A stretch of DNA of 64,000 nt, from assembly GCA_016858145.1 (NCBI GenBank), contig JAEHOE010000003.1, positions 1-64,000 on the forward strand, written 5' to 3'. The notes beneath the pieces are model-generated. The model was given only the letters and a program-made list of their open reading frames with translations, did no database searches and was not told where the DNA came from. The position numbers were made by a program, and so were the translations under genes. This DNA is from Edaphochlamys debaryana. Lineage: Eukaryota > Chlorophyta > Chlorophyceae > Chlamydomonadales. Shown one piece after another: positions 10,423 to 21,650 of the stretch (positions are counted from its first letter, which is position 1; every line of letters begins with the position of its first letter).

Positions 10423-13400
10423 CTACCCCTCCTCCTCCTCGTCCGCGAACGACAGCACCCGCTTGTTGGCGCCCGGCCGGGGAGCCGCAGTCGGCACCGC
10501 TGCCGCCCCTGCCGCGCCCGCCCCCCCTGACCCGCCTGCGCCGCCCTTGCCCTCCGCCTCGCTGGCGCCCGGCCCCGGCGCCGACCCTCCCCCTGCCCCT
10601 GCCCCTCCTCCCCCTCCCCCTGCCCCTCCCCTTCCTCCCCCTGTCCCTCCCCCCCCGCCCCCTCCCCCCGTGCGCATCTTCTTGAACGTGTGCTTCCCCT
10701 GCTGCGCCTGCTGCAGCTCCATGGACTCGGCCTGGGGGGCGGGGGGTGGGTTGGGGGTGGGTGGGGTTGGGGGTTGGGGTTGGGGGGTGGGGGTTGGGAT
10801 TGGCAAGGGCACGGCGGGCAGCACAGGACGCAACGAGTTGGCCTCGCGCCTGGCAGCGAGGTACAGAAGGAAGAGGCACGTGCAGCCAGGGACTAGCCCT
10901 TTAGAGGGGAGGCGCCCTGCAACCCCCACCACTTGAGGGGAGACCCCGCCTTCCCACGTATCCTCCCCCCTCCCCCACCTTCTCCGCCAGGCGCCTCAGC
11001 TGCTGGTCGTCCGGCTCTATCCGCAGAGCCTTCTCGTACGCCTCCCTGTGGCAGTGGCGAGAACGGAGGGCGTGTTTAGGTTTTAGGTTTTAGGTTGTAG
11101 GTTTTAGGTTGCCCCGTTCCCGCCCCGCCTCCTCAATGCAAGGATAGGCCCCGACAGCGGCGGAGGGGGGGTCTGTGAGTCGACAGCTCCCTTCCCGCGG
11201 CCGATCGCGTGCAGCGCCCCTGCATGATGAAACCCCAATCCACCCCCTTTGCCGCCCACCTCGCACACCCACACGTCCCTCTGCTCCCCCTCCCCCTCCC
11301 CCTCCCCCTCCCCCCTCCCCCTCCTCCCCTCCCCCCTGCCCTCCCCACCGTGAGTCTCCGTACAGCTTGAGCCCCATGCACGCCGCCCCCAGCCGCGCCC
11401 AGCCCTTGGCCCAGCCCGGCTTGAGGGCCACGCAGCGGCGGGCGTCCGCGGCCGCCTCCTCCCATCGCTCCAGGGAGGCGAACGAGGCGGAGCGGTTGGA
11501 CCAGTAGACCTCGTTGCTAGGGGGGTGGGGGAGTGGGGAGGGGATGGGAGGGAGCACGGAGGGGGCAGGGGTGGGTAGGGGGCAGGGGTTGGGGAGGGAT
11601 GGCCAGGGAGCGCCAGAAGTGTTCCTGCCGTGCGGCGGCCTCCGGAAGTGTTCCTTGCGCCCTCCCTGCTTGCTTGGTGTGCTGCGGCCGTGCGGCGGCC
11701 TCCGTGCCCCTACCCTAGCCCTGCCCCGACCGCCGGGGGCCCACAGAGACCCTCAGCGGGCCCACCTGGGGTCCAGCTCTATGCACCGCCCAAAGCTCTT
11801 GGCCGCCTCCTCAAACTTCTTCTTTCCGAACAGGGCGTTGCCCTTCTCCTTCTCCTCCGCCGCCTCGGCCTGCTTGAGCTGTGGAAGGGTGGGGTGTGTG
11901 GGGAAGGGGATGGAGGGTGGGGTGGAGGATGATAAGGTGAGGAGTGACCCCGGGACAGGAGTGCGGCCCGGGGCAGGCGGCAGGGAGAGCTGCTTGTGAG
12001 GTTATCATAAACAATGGGGTGTAGTGCCGCGGAGTCGCGGCGTTACATTTCGTGGGCTTCTTTGAGGGGACCGACATGGGGCCTCCCCGACCGCCGCTCA
12101 ACCAAGCCCGCCTTAGCTCAGCCCCCCTCAACTTCCCCAATCCCAGACCTTGCTCGCCGGGGTGCTCTGGGGCCGATATACCCCCGCCCCCTTCCCCAAC
12201 TCATCCAACCCCCTGCCCCCGATCTCCACCACGATGCGGCTTCCTTCCCTTTGTTCTAACCTCTCTCTCCCACGCACCTTGCTCGCCAGGGTGCCCTCGA
12301 ACTCCTTGGCCAGCTCGGGGTTCTCAGCCATGGCCCGGCGGAGCGCGTCCTGGGGGGGGGGGGCAGCGGCAGCGGCCCCGGGTGGGGTGGGGAGCGCGGG
12401 CGGGTGAGTGCTTGGGTGGGGGGCGTGTTTGGGCAGGGGCCGGTGGGCAGGATGGAGGCAGCTGGCTGGTGGTGGACACGAGGAGGACCCCGTCCCAGTG
12501 GGAGGTGGGCTGGTCAGGCGCTGTCGGGTGCACCGGGACAGAACCCAGACAACCCGTCATCCGTGATGCCTACCCTGTGCCCTCCCGATCCCGATTACTT
12601 TCTACTTTCTGCGCTCCCCTGCCCTTCCCTCCCCACAATCCCCTCAATCCCCCCCACCCCCCCAGCACCCACCGCCTCGAGGTTCTCCTCCGGCTCCCCC
12701 TCCTCCTCCTCCTCGCCCTCCTCGCCGCCGCGGCCCCCCTTTCCCCCCTTGCGGCCTCCCTCAGGCCCCCCCACGATCACGGGATCGTCCTCGTCAGCAG
12801 CGGCCGGCCCCATCAGGTGCGTGTACCGCTGGAGGAATTTGGGAACCTGCGATGTTGGGGCAGCACCGCACATGCAAGGCGGGTGGGGGAGTGAAGGGGC
12901 GGTTGCAAGTGTATAGGGGTATACGAGCGTTGGCGTATGTGCGTTGAGCGCGGCCGTCTGCTCCCCGCATTGCTGCGTCCCTAGTCGCTGCTCTTGGTGA
13001 TACCGTAAAGAGGTGTGCATGACAGACAGCTTGGGACCGCAAACGGGGCCGTCGGCGCCCGGGACTGCTCACCGGCCCCAGCCCCGCTTTACACCCCTGC
13101 TAACTGCCCAGTCAACTCTGCCCCTTTTCCTCTCCCTTAGGCCCCTTTTCCTCTCCCTTAGGCCCCTGGTGCTTGCCTATCACCTCCGCCTCCTACCCCC
13201 TCCTCCCTCTCGAAAACCTCCCCCCTCCTCCTGCCCGTCCTGCCAGGACCCGCCTGGCGAATGAAGGTGAAGTCCCCTTTGGCCGAGGCGCCCGCGGATC
13301 CGCCCCCCGTGTGCCCCTTGCCGCTGTTGAAGCCGGAGAACGCCTGCCGGTCCTGTAGGTGACAGGGTGGATGTACAGGGAGACGGAGGTGACGGTAGCG

Positions 13401-13624
13401 GGCAAGGGTCGTTGATCAGAGACGCGTCGAATGTCGGGGGGGGGGGGGGGGGACGACTCGGGGATGTAGGCCTTCCCGTGTTGCACTGCCCGCGTATCGT
13501 CCGCCAGACTCGTGAGCCTAGCGAGACTCACCTGACTGCCCCCAACCTCGCCATACTGGTCCTCGCGCCGGTCACCGCCCTCGCGGTCGCCGCGACCGCC
13601 GCGACCACCGCGCTTGCCGCCCAT
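10423..13624 (-). CDS. TPR protein embedded in a DUF4604 (KIAA1143-like) framework
   Basis: Eight exons: 13532-13624, 13254-13352, 12673-12846, 12278-12349, 11766-11878, 11349-11516, 10979-11045, 10423-10731. All phases close to give 364 aa. Residues 1-31 are Arg/Gly-rich. Residues about 55-80 (GDFTFIRQ, then VPKFLQRYTHLMGP) match my recollection of the start of KIAA1143/DUF4604 proteins; an acidic Glu-rich tract follows. Residues about 147-262 form a three-TPR block of STI1/TTC type (KEKGNALFGKKKFEEAAKSF, WSNRSASFASLERWEEA, EAYEKALRIEPDD). The C-terminus has GKHTFKKMR, a Gly-rich stretch and a final KRVLSFADEEEE, which resembles the LLSF-acidic end of KIAA1143. TPRs of this type often bind Hsp70/Hsp90 C-termini; whether this one does is unknown. 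The exon 2 donor seems to be GC (13248-13253). Divergent from a WD40-gene exon copy at 14067. Confidence 0.75.
11073..11112 (+). repeat. Telomere-like TTTTAGG heptamer array in an intron
   Basis: About five 7-bp units of the form TTTTAGG with small variants (one GTTTAGG, one TTGTAGG), inside the intron between TPR exons 6 and 7. It resembles plant/algal telomere repeats (TTTAGGG, TTTTAGGG) but lacks the third G. Confidence 0.7.
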
Positions 13625-14066
13625 GTGCGACCTTTGCTGTTGTTACTTGTTTTATGGCAGGTGTTTGCGATCGAGCGTCCTGGCAAAGCAAGGTGGGGCC
13701 TGGGCCGAAATAGAAGCTTCTGTGCTCGACCACCCCGAAACTTGAGGTCACAAGATGCTTTTATTGTGGTTTGGGCCGAGTGGGCTTTGCTGACTCCGTA
13801 TCGCGAGAGCTGACCCAGGGGGCCAACCGGGACGCATTGCCATTCCTCTCGCATAGACTCGCACGCGCGTGTTGCCTGTAGGTAGTATCTCTTCCATGTT
13901 CATTAGTCCCAACTCCGAACAAGCCCGTAGAGCTCACACTCGTTTCGTCGCGGCATTTCGGTAGACTGTGCCGCTGCTCCCGGCATGTAATCGCATGTAG
14001 ACATCGGATGTATGACATCAGCGATAGTGTTTCCAGGGTGAACTGGGAGCGCCTGCCCCGCGCGAG
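13625..14066. promoter_or_regulatory. Divergent promoter region, copy A
   Basis: 442 bp separate the ATG of the minus-strand TPR/DUF4604 gene from a + strand copy of exon 1 of the WD40-like gene. The part from about 13830 is clearly repeated before 29866 and before 33231, which supports a conserved functional upstream region. No specific factor sites are claimed. Confidence 0.55.
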
Positions 14067-14165
14067 ATGGCGCCCGCGGGGGAACCGCCCTCTACCGGCC
14101 GCCCGGCCAAGCTGAACACGACGATGCAGCGATGGAAGCAAAAGCAGAAGCTGGAGCTGGCCAAG
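14067..14165 (+). pseudogene. Detached copy of WD40-gene exon 1 (copy A)
   Basis: A 99-nt open exon starting MAPAGEPPSTGRPAKLN and ending before a GTAAGG donor. It is the same length as, and closely similar to, exon 1 of the large gene at 33231-33329. No downstream exon of that gene follows here, so this is most likely a stranded duplicate. It could still be spliced to something downstream, which RNA data would show. Confidence 0.65.
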
Positions 14166-14819
14166 GTAAGGACCGGACCGGGCCGGCCGGGCTGGATAGG
14201 CGAGGCAACGGCGGGGTGGGGCCCCAGCCATGTCCCCGCCCAAATCAAGATATGGTCTAGATTGTAAGCGATAGCTTCTGCAGCTTACCGCCGGCCCGGG
14301 AGGGTGCGGAGGATACCGGCAGCTGGTCCCAGACGGGTTCTCGGGGGGCCTTGGGGAGGGAAGGGAGGGTGGCACCGTTGGCTGGGCCCAGACGGGTCCT
14401 CGATGGGCCCCGGGGGGCGAGGGAGGGTGACGGCGCCGTCATTGTGCCAAGGTTCCATGGCGCATTCCAAGGCGCTACTGTGGGGCTTCTGTTGCGGCCC
14501 GGGGTTAGGAGTGTGCCACTTACAATGGGGACCGCAGAGGGATGATCAACGTCAGGTGGCCAGGTCGGCCAACCTCACGCGGCACGGGCTTGCCTCCTGC
14601 CAAGCCAGCACGTTGCCCGCTGAACCGGACGGCATGGCCCCTACCCGGGATGCAAGGCTCTCAGCTGCGTGCCTAGCCACACAGCGCCTGCTAAGCTTTG
14701 CCAGGCTAGCTAGGGAGGGCCCGCTAGATTGCCGTATGAACTGCAGAGGGTGCACTCGCCTCCTCGCCCCTCCTGCCACGCTGCACGTGCCCTCGCCCTT
14801 CCCAACCTGGGCCCCGCAG

Positions 14820-14916
14820 GACCGTCCGGTGTTCTCCGGCTAAAGCAGCGGCATGGGGAATGAGGGGGGCGGACCCGCGCACCTCGGCCAAAGGGGACTT
14901 AACCTTCATTCGCCAG
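14820..14916 (+). pseudogene. Inverted broken copy of TPR/DUF4604 exon 2
   Basis: Closely similar to exon 2 of the minus-strand gene (13254-13352) but in the opposite orientation. It is 97 nt instead of 99, so the frame shifts, and it has an in-frame TAA eight codons in. The acceptor-like CCCCGCAG before it and the GCGGGT after it are also copied, so the duplication took genomic DNA, not a spliced message. Confidence 0.75.
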
Positions 14917-16108
14917 GCGGGTCCCCGGGGCGCGGGGGGCAGGATGGAAGGGGGGATCGAGGGATGCAGGATGGGCCCGGCGGGGGTGGGGCGGGGCCAT
15001 GGGACCGCGGCGGTCCAGGAAGAAGGGGCAGATCGACATGGGTAGGGTTCGGGGGCTGGAGAGCCGCAGCTGGACAGAGGCGGCCCTTAGTGCACACCGT
15101 TACCTGAGATGCCCCTCCCCTACATGCCCCAGGTGATGGCGCAAGGGAAGGGCATGCAGGGAAGGGACCAGTGCGGAGCGAGAGAGGGCGGGCAACCGTC
15201 CTCGGGTTGCTCGCCCCGCCTGCACTGCGGCCCGCTGGTCGTTGACTCGTGGAAAAGGGGCCAGGACCCAAGGAGGACTGGCTGCAGGGCCGCACCCTCT
15301 CCGCCGTCAGCATTGGTGTTAGGGGCTGCCCGGGTAAGCCAGGGAAACGTGGATGGGTTATATTAGCAAGCCGACCGTGCCTACGATGCGGTAGGTGCGG
15401 TAGGTGCGGTAGGTGTGGAGCCCTCCACCGGCTTTCCCACTGACCCTCGCATATCTTCCGCTGGCGAACGCCGGACGACCCCTAGGCAGCGGCGGCGCCC
15501 TGACTCGCACGCACTGCTCGTCTCGCCCCACCCTCCTGCCTCGATCCTCCTCCGCCCGTCCCCCCAAACGCCCTACAGGTTGGTCGGAGGCGGATCGAGG
15601 CAGCAGCAACAAGTGCAAGCGGTACCGGATGGCAAGCGGTTGGCCGCGGTTCCGGAAGCGCCTGCCCTGTTGGTGACTCGCGGTTAGTGTGGGTTGGTGG
15701 TGGCGCCACATGGGCTCGGGCCACAAGCTGCGGTCAATATGCGCAACATGGGTGGCTGCTGGTGCGCAGTCATGAACGCCTGGGTATGACCAATGAGGCC
15801 CCTGCGAGCGAGCAGTGGTCAGGAAGTCCGGGAGTCGGTCGGGGCGCGCGTTTGGGGTTCTCATCGGGGACACATCGGCATCACAGCGAGCGGTGTGTAC
15901 AGCCCTCAAGAGAACGCTCATCGAGACTACACACGAACCTGACCCGAACAAACGCGTCATCGGCGGTTATCACGGTACGCCTCGATACCCAGTGGTTAGG
16001 TTTCAACTGCGATTGACTTAAGTCTGGGCGCTCTGCCATCGTTAAAGACATGCAAAGCTGCGGTAAAGCCATTAACTCTACCTTCAAAGTTGGAGTCGCA
16101 CGGCAGTC
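14917..16108. other. Intergenic, accessory region
   Basis: No gene supported. It contains a short 9-bp tandem repeat (15388-15418) and several open frames without domains. The right end should contain the promoter of the PKD gene starting at 16109. Confidence 0.4.
15388..15418. repeat. Short tandem repeat, GCGGTAGGT unit
   Basis: Three to four copies of a 9-bp unit in a row. No function suggested. Confidence 0.6.
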
Positions 16109-19100
16109 ATGACGACGCCGACGCTAGCTCGCGGCGTCTCGGCTTCAAGCGCCGAAGCCGCCAAAGCCGGTGAGCTAACAGGCAGAGATGCGCTCCTCAT
16201 TGGGGGATCGCTTGAAGGCTTGCGCGATCGCGGGTGCAGCCGGACGGACAAATTGCGATGCGGCTCGATACCCGAGCGGCGGGGGCCCTGCGCTCATCAT
16301 GAAGGCGCTTAACGTAATGCTGGCGGCAGTTGAAAGCGCTTAGGCTGATGGCCAACTTGCCGTGCCTCGAGGGCTGCTGGCCATTCTAACAGCCCGCATG
16401 TGGCGACGTCGAGCCGCAGCGGCCCGCCCTATGCGCGGCCTCAGCACTGTCGTCCCGGAAAGAAGCAACCGGACGTGAGAGCTGCTGCGTGTTGCTCGAG
16501 CCACCATGCTTACCGACGACCCGGCTCCATCCCCCGCCCCGCCCTGCCCCGCTCCTCAGGCACACGCTCCCGCCAGCGGCACGTCTCCGCTCTGCTGGCC
16601 GTCCTGATCATGGCGTTTGGCGGCGGCCGCCTCTGCGCCGCCGATACCGCCCCCGTATGCACCCTGCTTGGCGACCTGACTACCGCTACAATCTCCTTAG
16701 TCACACTGCTGGATGCGAATGATGTGAACAGATTCTCCGCCTTGGGCTTTACGGGACTCACCGTTGGTGATGTGCTAGCTGAGATTATGATCACTATAGC
16801 GACGACGACCAGCTCAGGTCCCCTTTTCGTAGCCGCCTGTCCGGAACAGTTTCCAGCGGAGGTGCACTTTGCCCGAGGCGCCACGCCAGTGAGCTTGGTC
16901 TTTGATATCCAGAACTGTGCCGTGTTCACGTTGGGTTCCGGAGATCCAGCGGCCTCTTGCACAACCACGTACTACGCCTCCCTAGACGCCTGTCCAGCCG
17001 TCTACACGACAACGGCCACCTTCAATAATAAGGATGGCTCAGTGGTGCTCAGCCGCACCTCCACGACGCTCTCCCCGGGGCACTTTGGGGCCGACCTGCC
17101 CACCTTCGCCCCGGGCGGGTCGCCCTCCGTCACGCCAAGCGCACCCAAGACAGATGAGACGGTCACCCTCACCTTTCAGACCAGCAAGTGCCCAACCACC
17201 GTCCTGGGCGACTGCAAGGTAGGCGTGGACTTTGGGGGGGAGGGGTGCACGCGGTGCTAGAAGAAAATAGGCAAACGCGGCAATCCCTAGCCAGCAGCCG
17301 CCCCGCTGGGTTCCAAGAAACCCGAAGTGTCCTCTACCAACCTCGCTAGCGGCACCGTTGACCCCTCCTTTCATCGGCCCTAGCCGGAGGTTGCGTGTGT
17401 GTGGGTAGCTGTATGTGTGTGAGCCCCTCTCTACGTCCACCCCAAGCATGACCCACCCCACTTCGCCCCGCTTCGCCCCGCCGTGCCATCCCATGATGAC
17501 CTCGCAGGTGACCTGGGGCGACGGCTCAGAAGAGTACGTGCCGTGTCCCGATGGTAGCCCGACGCAGGTGACTCATGTCTACGGTACGGCAACAGTCGCA
17601 GCACCGTACAACGTCATTGTCCGAGTGTACATACAGGGTGATTCCGACGCGGCCGACGTGGTACGTACGTGGGATGACAAGGGTGGCTGCCCGAAGGCAG
17701 GAAAAGGGCTGAGCCCCGTGGTCCCCCCCAGCGGGCTAATCACAGGGGGCTAATCACAGGGGGCTAATGATGACAAGCGGGGTGCGTGTGGCGGGACACA
17801 TGCGTCCTGGCAGCTGCTTTCCAGCCTCTCCATCCCCGCTTACCCTCTCACTCCCCTCAGGCCTCCACGCCTGTGACTGTCATTGGCACCGGCACCCCCG
17901 TCCTGGACCCCTCCTCGTTCCGCATCACCCCCCTGCTTCTGCCCGTGGGCGGCTCCGTCAGCGCCGCCGCCACCGCCACCGACCCCGGATCCGACCTGAA
18001 GGAGCTGGTGATCAACTGGGGCGACGGCACCAACACCTCCTATCCCTGCACCGCCTCGCCCAAGTCCACCTGCTCCCTGCCCGCCACCGCCTCTCACGTC
18101 TACTCCGTAACCGGCGTGTTCGCCCCGACGGCCACTCCGGCGGATGCCGCCGGCACGCCCGCCTCTCCCGTGCCGCTGCCCGCTGGCTTTGTGGTCGTGT
18201 ACGACCCCCAGGGGGGCTTCGTGGTGGGAGGCGCCTGGATCACGGTGAGTGCTTTGCACTGCGCTGCAGGGGCATGAGACAGAGCATGCCGTGGGAGGCC
18301 CCGTCGTCGCACTCCGCTAGCAATGCACTCGACATGCCATGACCGGCCTTGGCCTGACCTGCTCGCGCCCTGTTGCCCCTCAGTCTCCCCCCGGGGCCCT
18401 CGCCTCCGATACGGCCCAGACCCTCACCGGCATGGCCAACTTTGGTAAGCAAGGCCGGTACCGGGCACCAAAGGGGAGTGAAGGGCAACGCGGCAGAGCC
18501 TGTCCCTCCTGACCTTTTGCCCCGTCTGCCCCCACCCCCCGCAGGCTTCAACTCCAAGTACAAGGCGGGCGCCTCCGCTCCCACAGGCAACACCGAGTTT
18601 GTGTTCAGCGCGGGCGGGTTCCGGTTCCGCAGCACCAGCTATGACTGGATGGTCATCTCGGGGAGCCGCGTGCAGTTCAAGGTGAGGGGTGTCTGATGCA
18701 GGACGGGGGTCAAGAGGCAGGACGCGAGGGTGCGTGCACGGGTACAAGTTGTACGCCCTGCCAGCGGGCTGTATAGCTGCTCATTCTAAACCCCCGCCCG
18801 CCCACCCCTCCTCCCCTCCGCCTTCCCCGCCCCCAGGGCTCCGGCATCGTGAACAGCCAGCCCTCGCCCGTCTACAAGTTCAGCATTATGGCCGAGGACG
18901 GGGGCAGCACCCCCGGCTCCGACCGCTTCCGCCTGCGCGTCTTCAGCCTGGCGGCGGACGGTACGACAGAGATCAAGGTGTACGACAACTTTGTGGGCGG
19001 CGCCGCCTCGGCCTGCGCCAGCCTGTCGGACCCGTCGTGTGACTTCCGCGCCGCCACCACGGCCCTGGGGGGTGGCAGCATCGTGATCCAGAAGAGCCCC

Positions 19101-19121
19101 TCCGGGCGCCGCATGGTTTGA
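16109..19121 (+). CDS. Secreted PKD-domain protein, short paralogue
   Basis: Seven exons: 16109-16169, 16560-17218, 17508-17660, 17861-18244, 18384-18444, 18545-18681, 18837-19121. Phases close to 579 aa. The 61-nt first exon was chosen because its ATG and GTGAGC donor give phase 1, needed to enter exon 2 in frame at TRSRQRH; the minus-strand paralogue has the same arrangement. A hydrophobic signal segment follows (SALLAVLIMAFGGGRLCAAD). Residues about 45-240 are a unique Cys-containing domain. Exon 3 begins exactly at VTWGDG and exon 4 contains INWGDGT with SHVYSVTGVF, both PKD motifs. The last three exons (GFNSKYKAGASAPTGNTEF, FRSTSYDWMVISGSRVQFKG, SDRFRLRVF, IVIQKS) resemble the C-terminal region of bacterial PKD-repeat exported proteins. 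It probably acts outside the cell or in the wall, possibly binding carbohydrate or protein. Confidence 0.82.
17861..19110 (+). repeat. Left arm of large inverted repeat (PKD gene 3' half)
   Basis: Exons 4-7 of this PKD gene and parts of their introns match 21662-22938 in reverse orientation. Exon sizes of 61 and 137 nt are identical in both copies, and intron 6 is almost base-for-base the same. The two arms are separated by about 2.5 kb. Confidence 0.85.
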
Positions 19122-19188
19122 ACATGGGCATACGGCCGGGATCCCTTCATTGCCGCTGTTGTCTCCGTAAACAGGGCCCCGTTGGGCA

Positions 19189-19193
19189 TGTAA
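19189..19193 (+). promoter_or_regulatory. TGTAA poly(A) signal of the short PKD gene
   Basis: TGTAA, the usual volvocine algal polyadenylation signal, occurs 68 nt after the stop codon in the correct orientation. Confidence 0.6.
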
Positions 19194-19770
19194 TAAGGGG
19201 GATCGATAAGCTATTTAGATATACATGCATGAACGGGTCAAGCTTAGCCCAACTTTAGAAACGGGGCACGGGCTAAAGAAGTAAAGCTATCCCATCTGCC
19301 CTGCTTCTGCCCGCCGGCGGTACTGTGGTCTTATCTTATCGCAGCTTAATAGCATTGCCGGCCTATCATGTCAAATAGCATTGACTGTTTATAAACGTAC
19401 AGTCGGTTGCTGTGTCCGGTTTGTGGTTTGCACGGAGGTCGCCAGGCCATGAACGCTGGCCTCTTAGTCTGCACGTGTGTGTGTATCCCGTGCGTGTGCG
19501 TGCGCACTCTGCCTGCTTGGAACGTTCGACTTTTCTTCGGGCTTCGGGGTCAGCTCAAAGCTTGAAGCTTGACGCTGGAGGATGGGCTGAGCCCCGAAAT
19601 AAAATGCTGGGCCACGCGACGTAGAAGACATCGTCATCTGCGGCAAGGTCGCAGGCGTAATTTGGGCCTCGCTCGAAGCTGGAGCACCCTTGACGTGATT
19701 GGGCATTGGTTCATACGTGCAGGCACGATGCACAGCGCCTTCGGCTGAAGGGGCCGGAGGATGGTTTCGG

Positions 19771-20270
19771 CGGGGCGAAACACAATTCCACGCCACAACA
19801 TTTCCACTGCGACAACATTTTGCAACTGCGTTCCCAGTGTTGTAACAAGGCAAACAGCAACATCGCGCTCGGTCCGGGCTTGAGCGGTGAGGTGTGGCGA
19901 AGTCGGCCGCAACATCTGCCGTTAACAGCTGCGTGCACACAGCTCAGAATCGCCACGCTTTTGCCTTAACGGTGTCAGGAAGAATACGATATGAATCATT
20001 GCAACAATCCACGGGCCGGGGTGCGAGGTGGTGCGACCGCGCGCGCCCGCCCATGTCTTCGTGCCGGGTTGCAAAGTGCACAGAGCTACCTCGCTTGTAG
20101 CTTGACAGTAAAAGGAAACATACGAAACGGACATCTGCATCCCGGCTCAGGACGCCGTGGATACGAGGCCGTGCGGGCGAGCCGCGCGAAGACTTTCCAT
20201 GCGCTCAACACTAGCTAGCAGTGTAGGGATCAGGAGACTTTAGCTTGTGACATCGTGGGCTGGGCGTGGG
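19771..20270 (+). mobile_element. Interspersed repeat, copy 1
   Basis: Shares a series of blocks in the same order with 23407-23785: CGGGGCGAAACACA at the start, TGTCCGGGCTTG/GGTCCGGGCTTG then CGGTGAGGT, GAAGTCGGC, GCAAGGTGGTGCG-like, and TTGTGACATCG then GGGCGTG near the end. It is AT-richer than the genes around it and codes nothing recognisable. Probably a diverged non-autonomous transposable element; ends not exactly defined. Confidence 0.55.
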
Positions 20271-21650
20271 GGGCAAGTTTGTATTGAGCGCCATGACACT
20301 CTTCACAGACGCCCTCTCGTGAAACGGGCAACCCTGAAGCTACTGCTGTAGGTCCAACTTAGCCTTTGAGCCAGGCATATGGGTTAGGGTCTTGACTGGG
20401 GTGGGGCGACATGTGGGAGGATGGGCGCAAACCAGCGTGGGGTACGCGGGGTGGCGCGGGATGGGGCATGCATGCAAGCATACATCGCCGACTTCCACCT
20501 GTCCTGCTTCCTGTTGCAGTATCGCTGGACCTGCTCAATTCAGTACCACGCGTGCCTCAAGCGTCGCGCCAGAGGCCGCGTTGAGGTGGCGACGTGGCCG
20601 AGGCCGAGACATGCATGTCGTTGTGGCGAAGAAGCGCATGGAGCCATTTGGCCCCAAGCAAAGCGCAACGACTTGGTCTCAGTAGCAGTATTTGCTTTCA
20701 GTAAGCGCGACTGCGGGATGGGCGTACGGCAGCACTGCATATGCATCAAAAGTACGGCACCCCCGTTTCTGCATCCCGTCACGTGTGCTATTGTCTTGCA
20801 AGCTGTCCTGGGGCGTATGCCAGACTCGGGGGCTGTCCAAAGGACATGGCCGCGTCCATCGACCCGCAGAGAGGGTCCTGCCGCACCTACCACCATAGCT
20901 CTTAGTGCTTCTGGCTCCTTGTGTGACCAAGTGGCTGCGTGTCACACAACAGGGGGAATGGCACCCCACGTGTTCCGCAACGGGTGGCCTGCCAACATGG
21001 CGGTCATGCTAGTCATGCCCGGCCTGGACCCACCTCCCGATCACTGCACGTGGTGCTCAGGCATCCCTAGGGTTCAGACCTTCTCAATGCACGTCTGTTG
21101 GACCCTTGGAAGAGCGCTGCAGCCGACGGAGCGGGTCCTGCCCGCTGTGAAGAAAGTTCCTGGGGCCCCTTGACGAAAGTCCCCAGACCCCCAGACCCAC
21201 CCACCCACCATGAACTTTGGGGGCCCAGATCTTTGGGAAGGCATGGGGTACTTCATCATCATGCCTAACGTCCCCCCCCCCCCGACGACTAACCCCGCCC
21301 ACAGGTCTGTACGACACCATTTCCAAGTTGCCTGCCACGCTCCACACGCTCAACTCAGCCCCGCCGACAGCGGCAGGCGGACAGCACGTGCGACACTGAC
21401 GCCAAAGCATCTTGGGCCGGCATTCTCTTCACTTCCTCACTTCTGTGGGGCTCCGGTATACCGGCCTTCGTAGACCTCAACCTGGGAGAGAGGGCAGGGA
21501 ACCTCGACTCGCTGATCCCATGCCCACCACACTACTGTCTTAGTGATGTTGATGCCTCAATCTAGCCTCCCGCCTTTGCCCCAGCACCCGGCCATAAGTT
21601 GTATTCAACCAAAAGCGGTATATACGTATATGTGCTCACTTCGCTGATCA
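20271..21650. other. Spacer between the convergent PKD genes, orphan ORF
   Basis: A + strand frame of 250 codons is open from 20421 to 21173, rich in Cys and Arg, with no known domain. A separate exon-like piece at about 21306-21399 follows a CCCACAG acceptor and reads LYDTISKLPATLHTLNSAPP before a stop. Neither can be joined to a convincing gene, so no CDS is called. Confidence 0.35.

Noticed and set aside
16400..17260. Long + strand frame starting with GTG at 16400, as the start of the short PKD gene
   Set aside because: A GTG start is not expected in a nuclear eukaryotic gene, and the first 50 codons show no similarity to the paralogue. The ATG exon at 16109-16169 with a GTGAGC donor gives the right phase and the shared TRSRQR junction.
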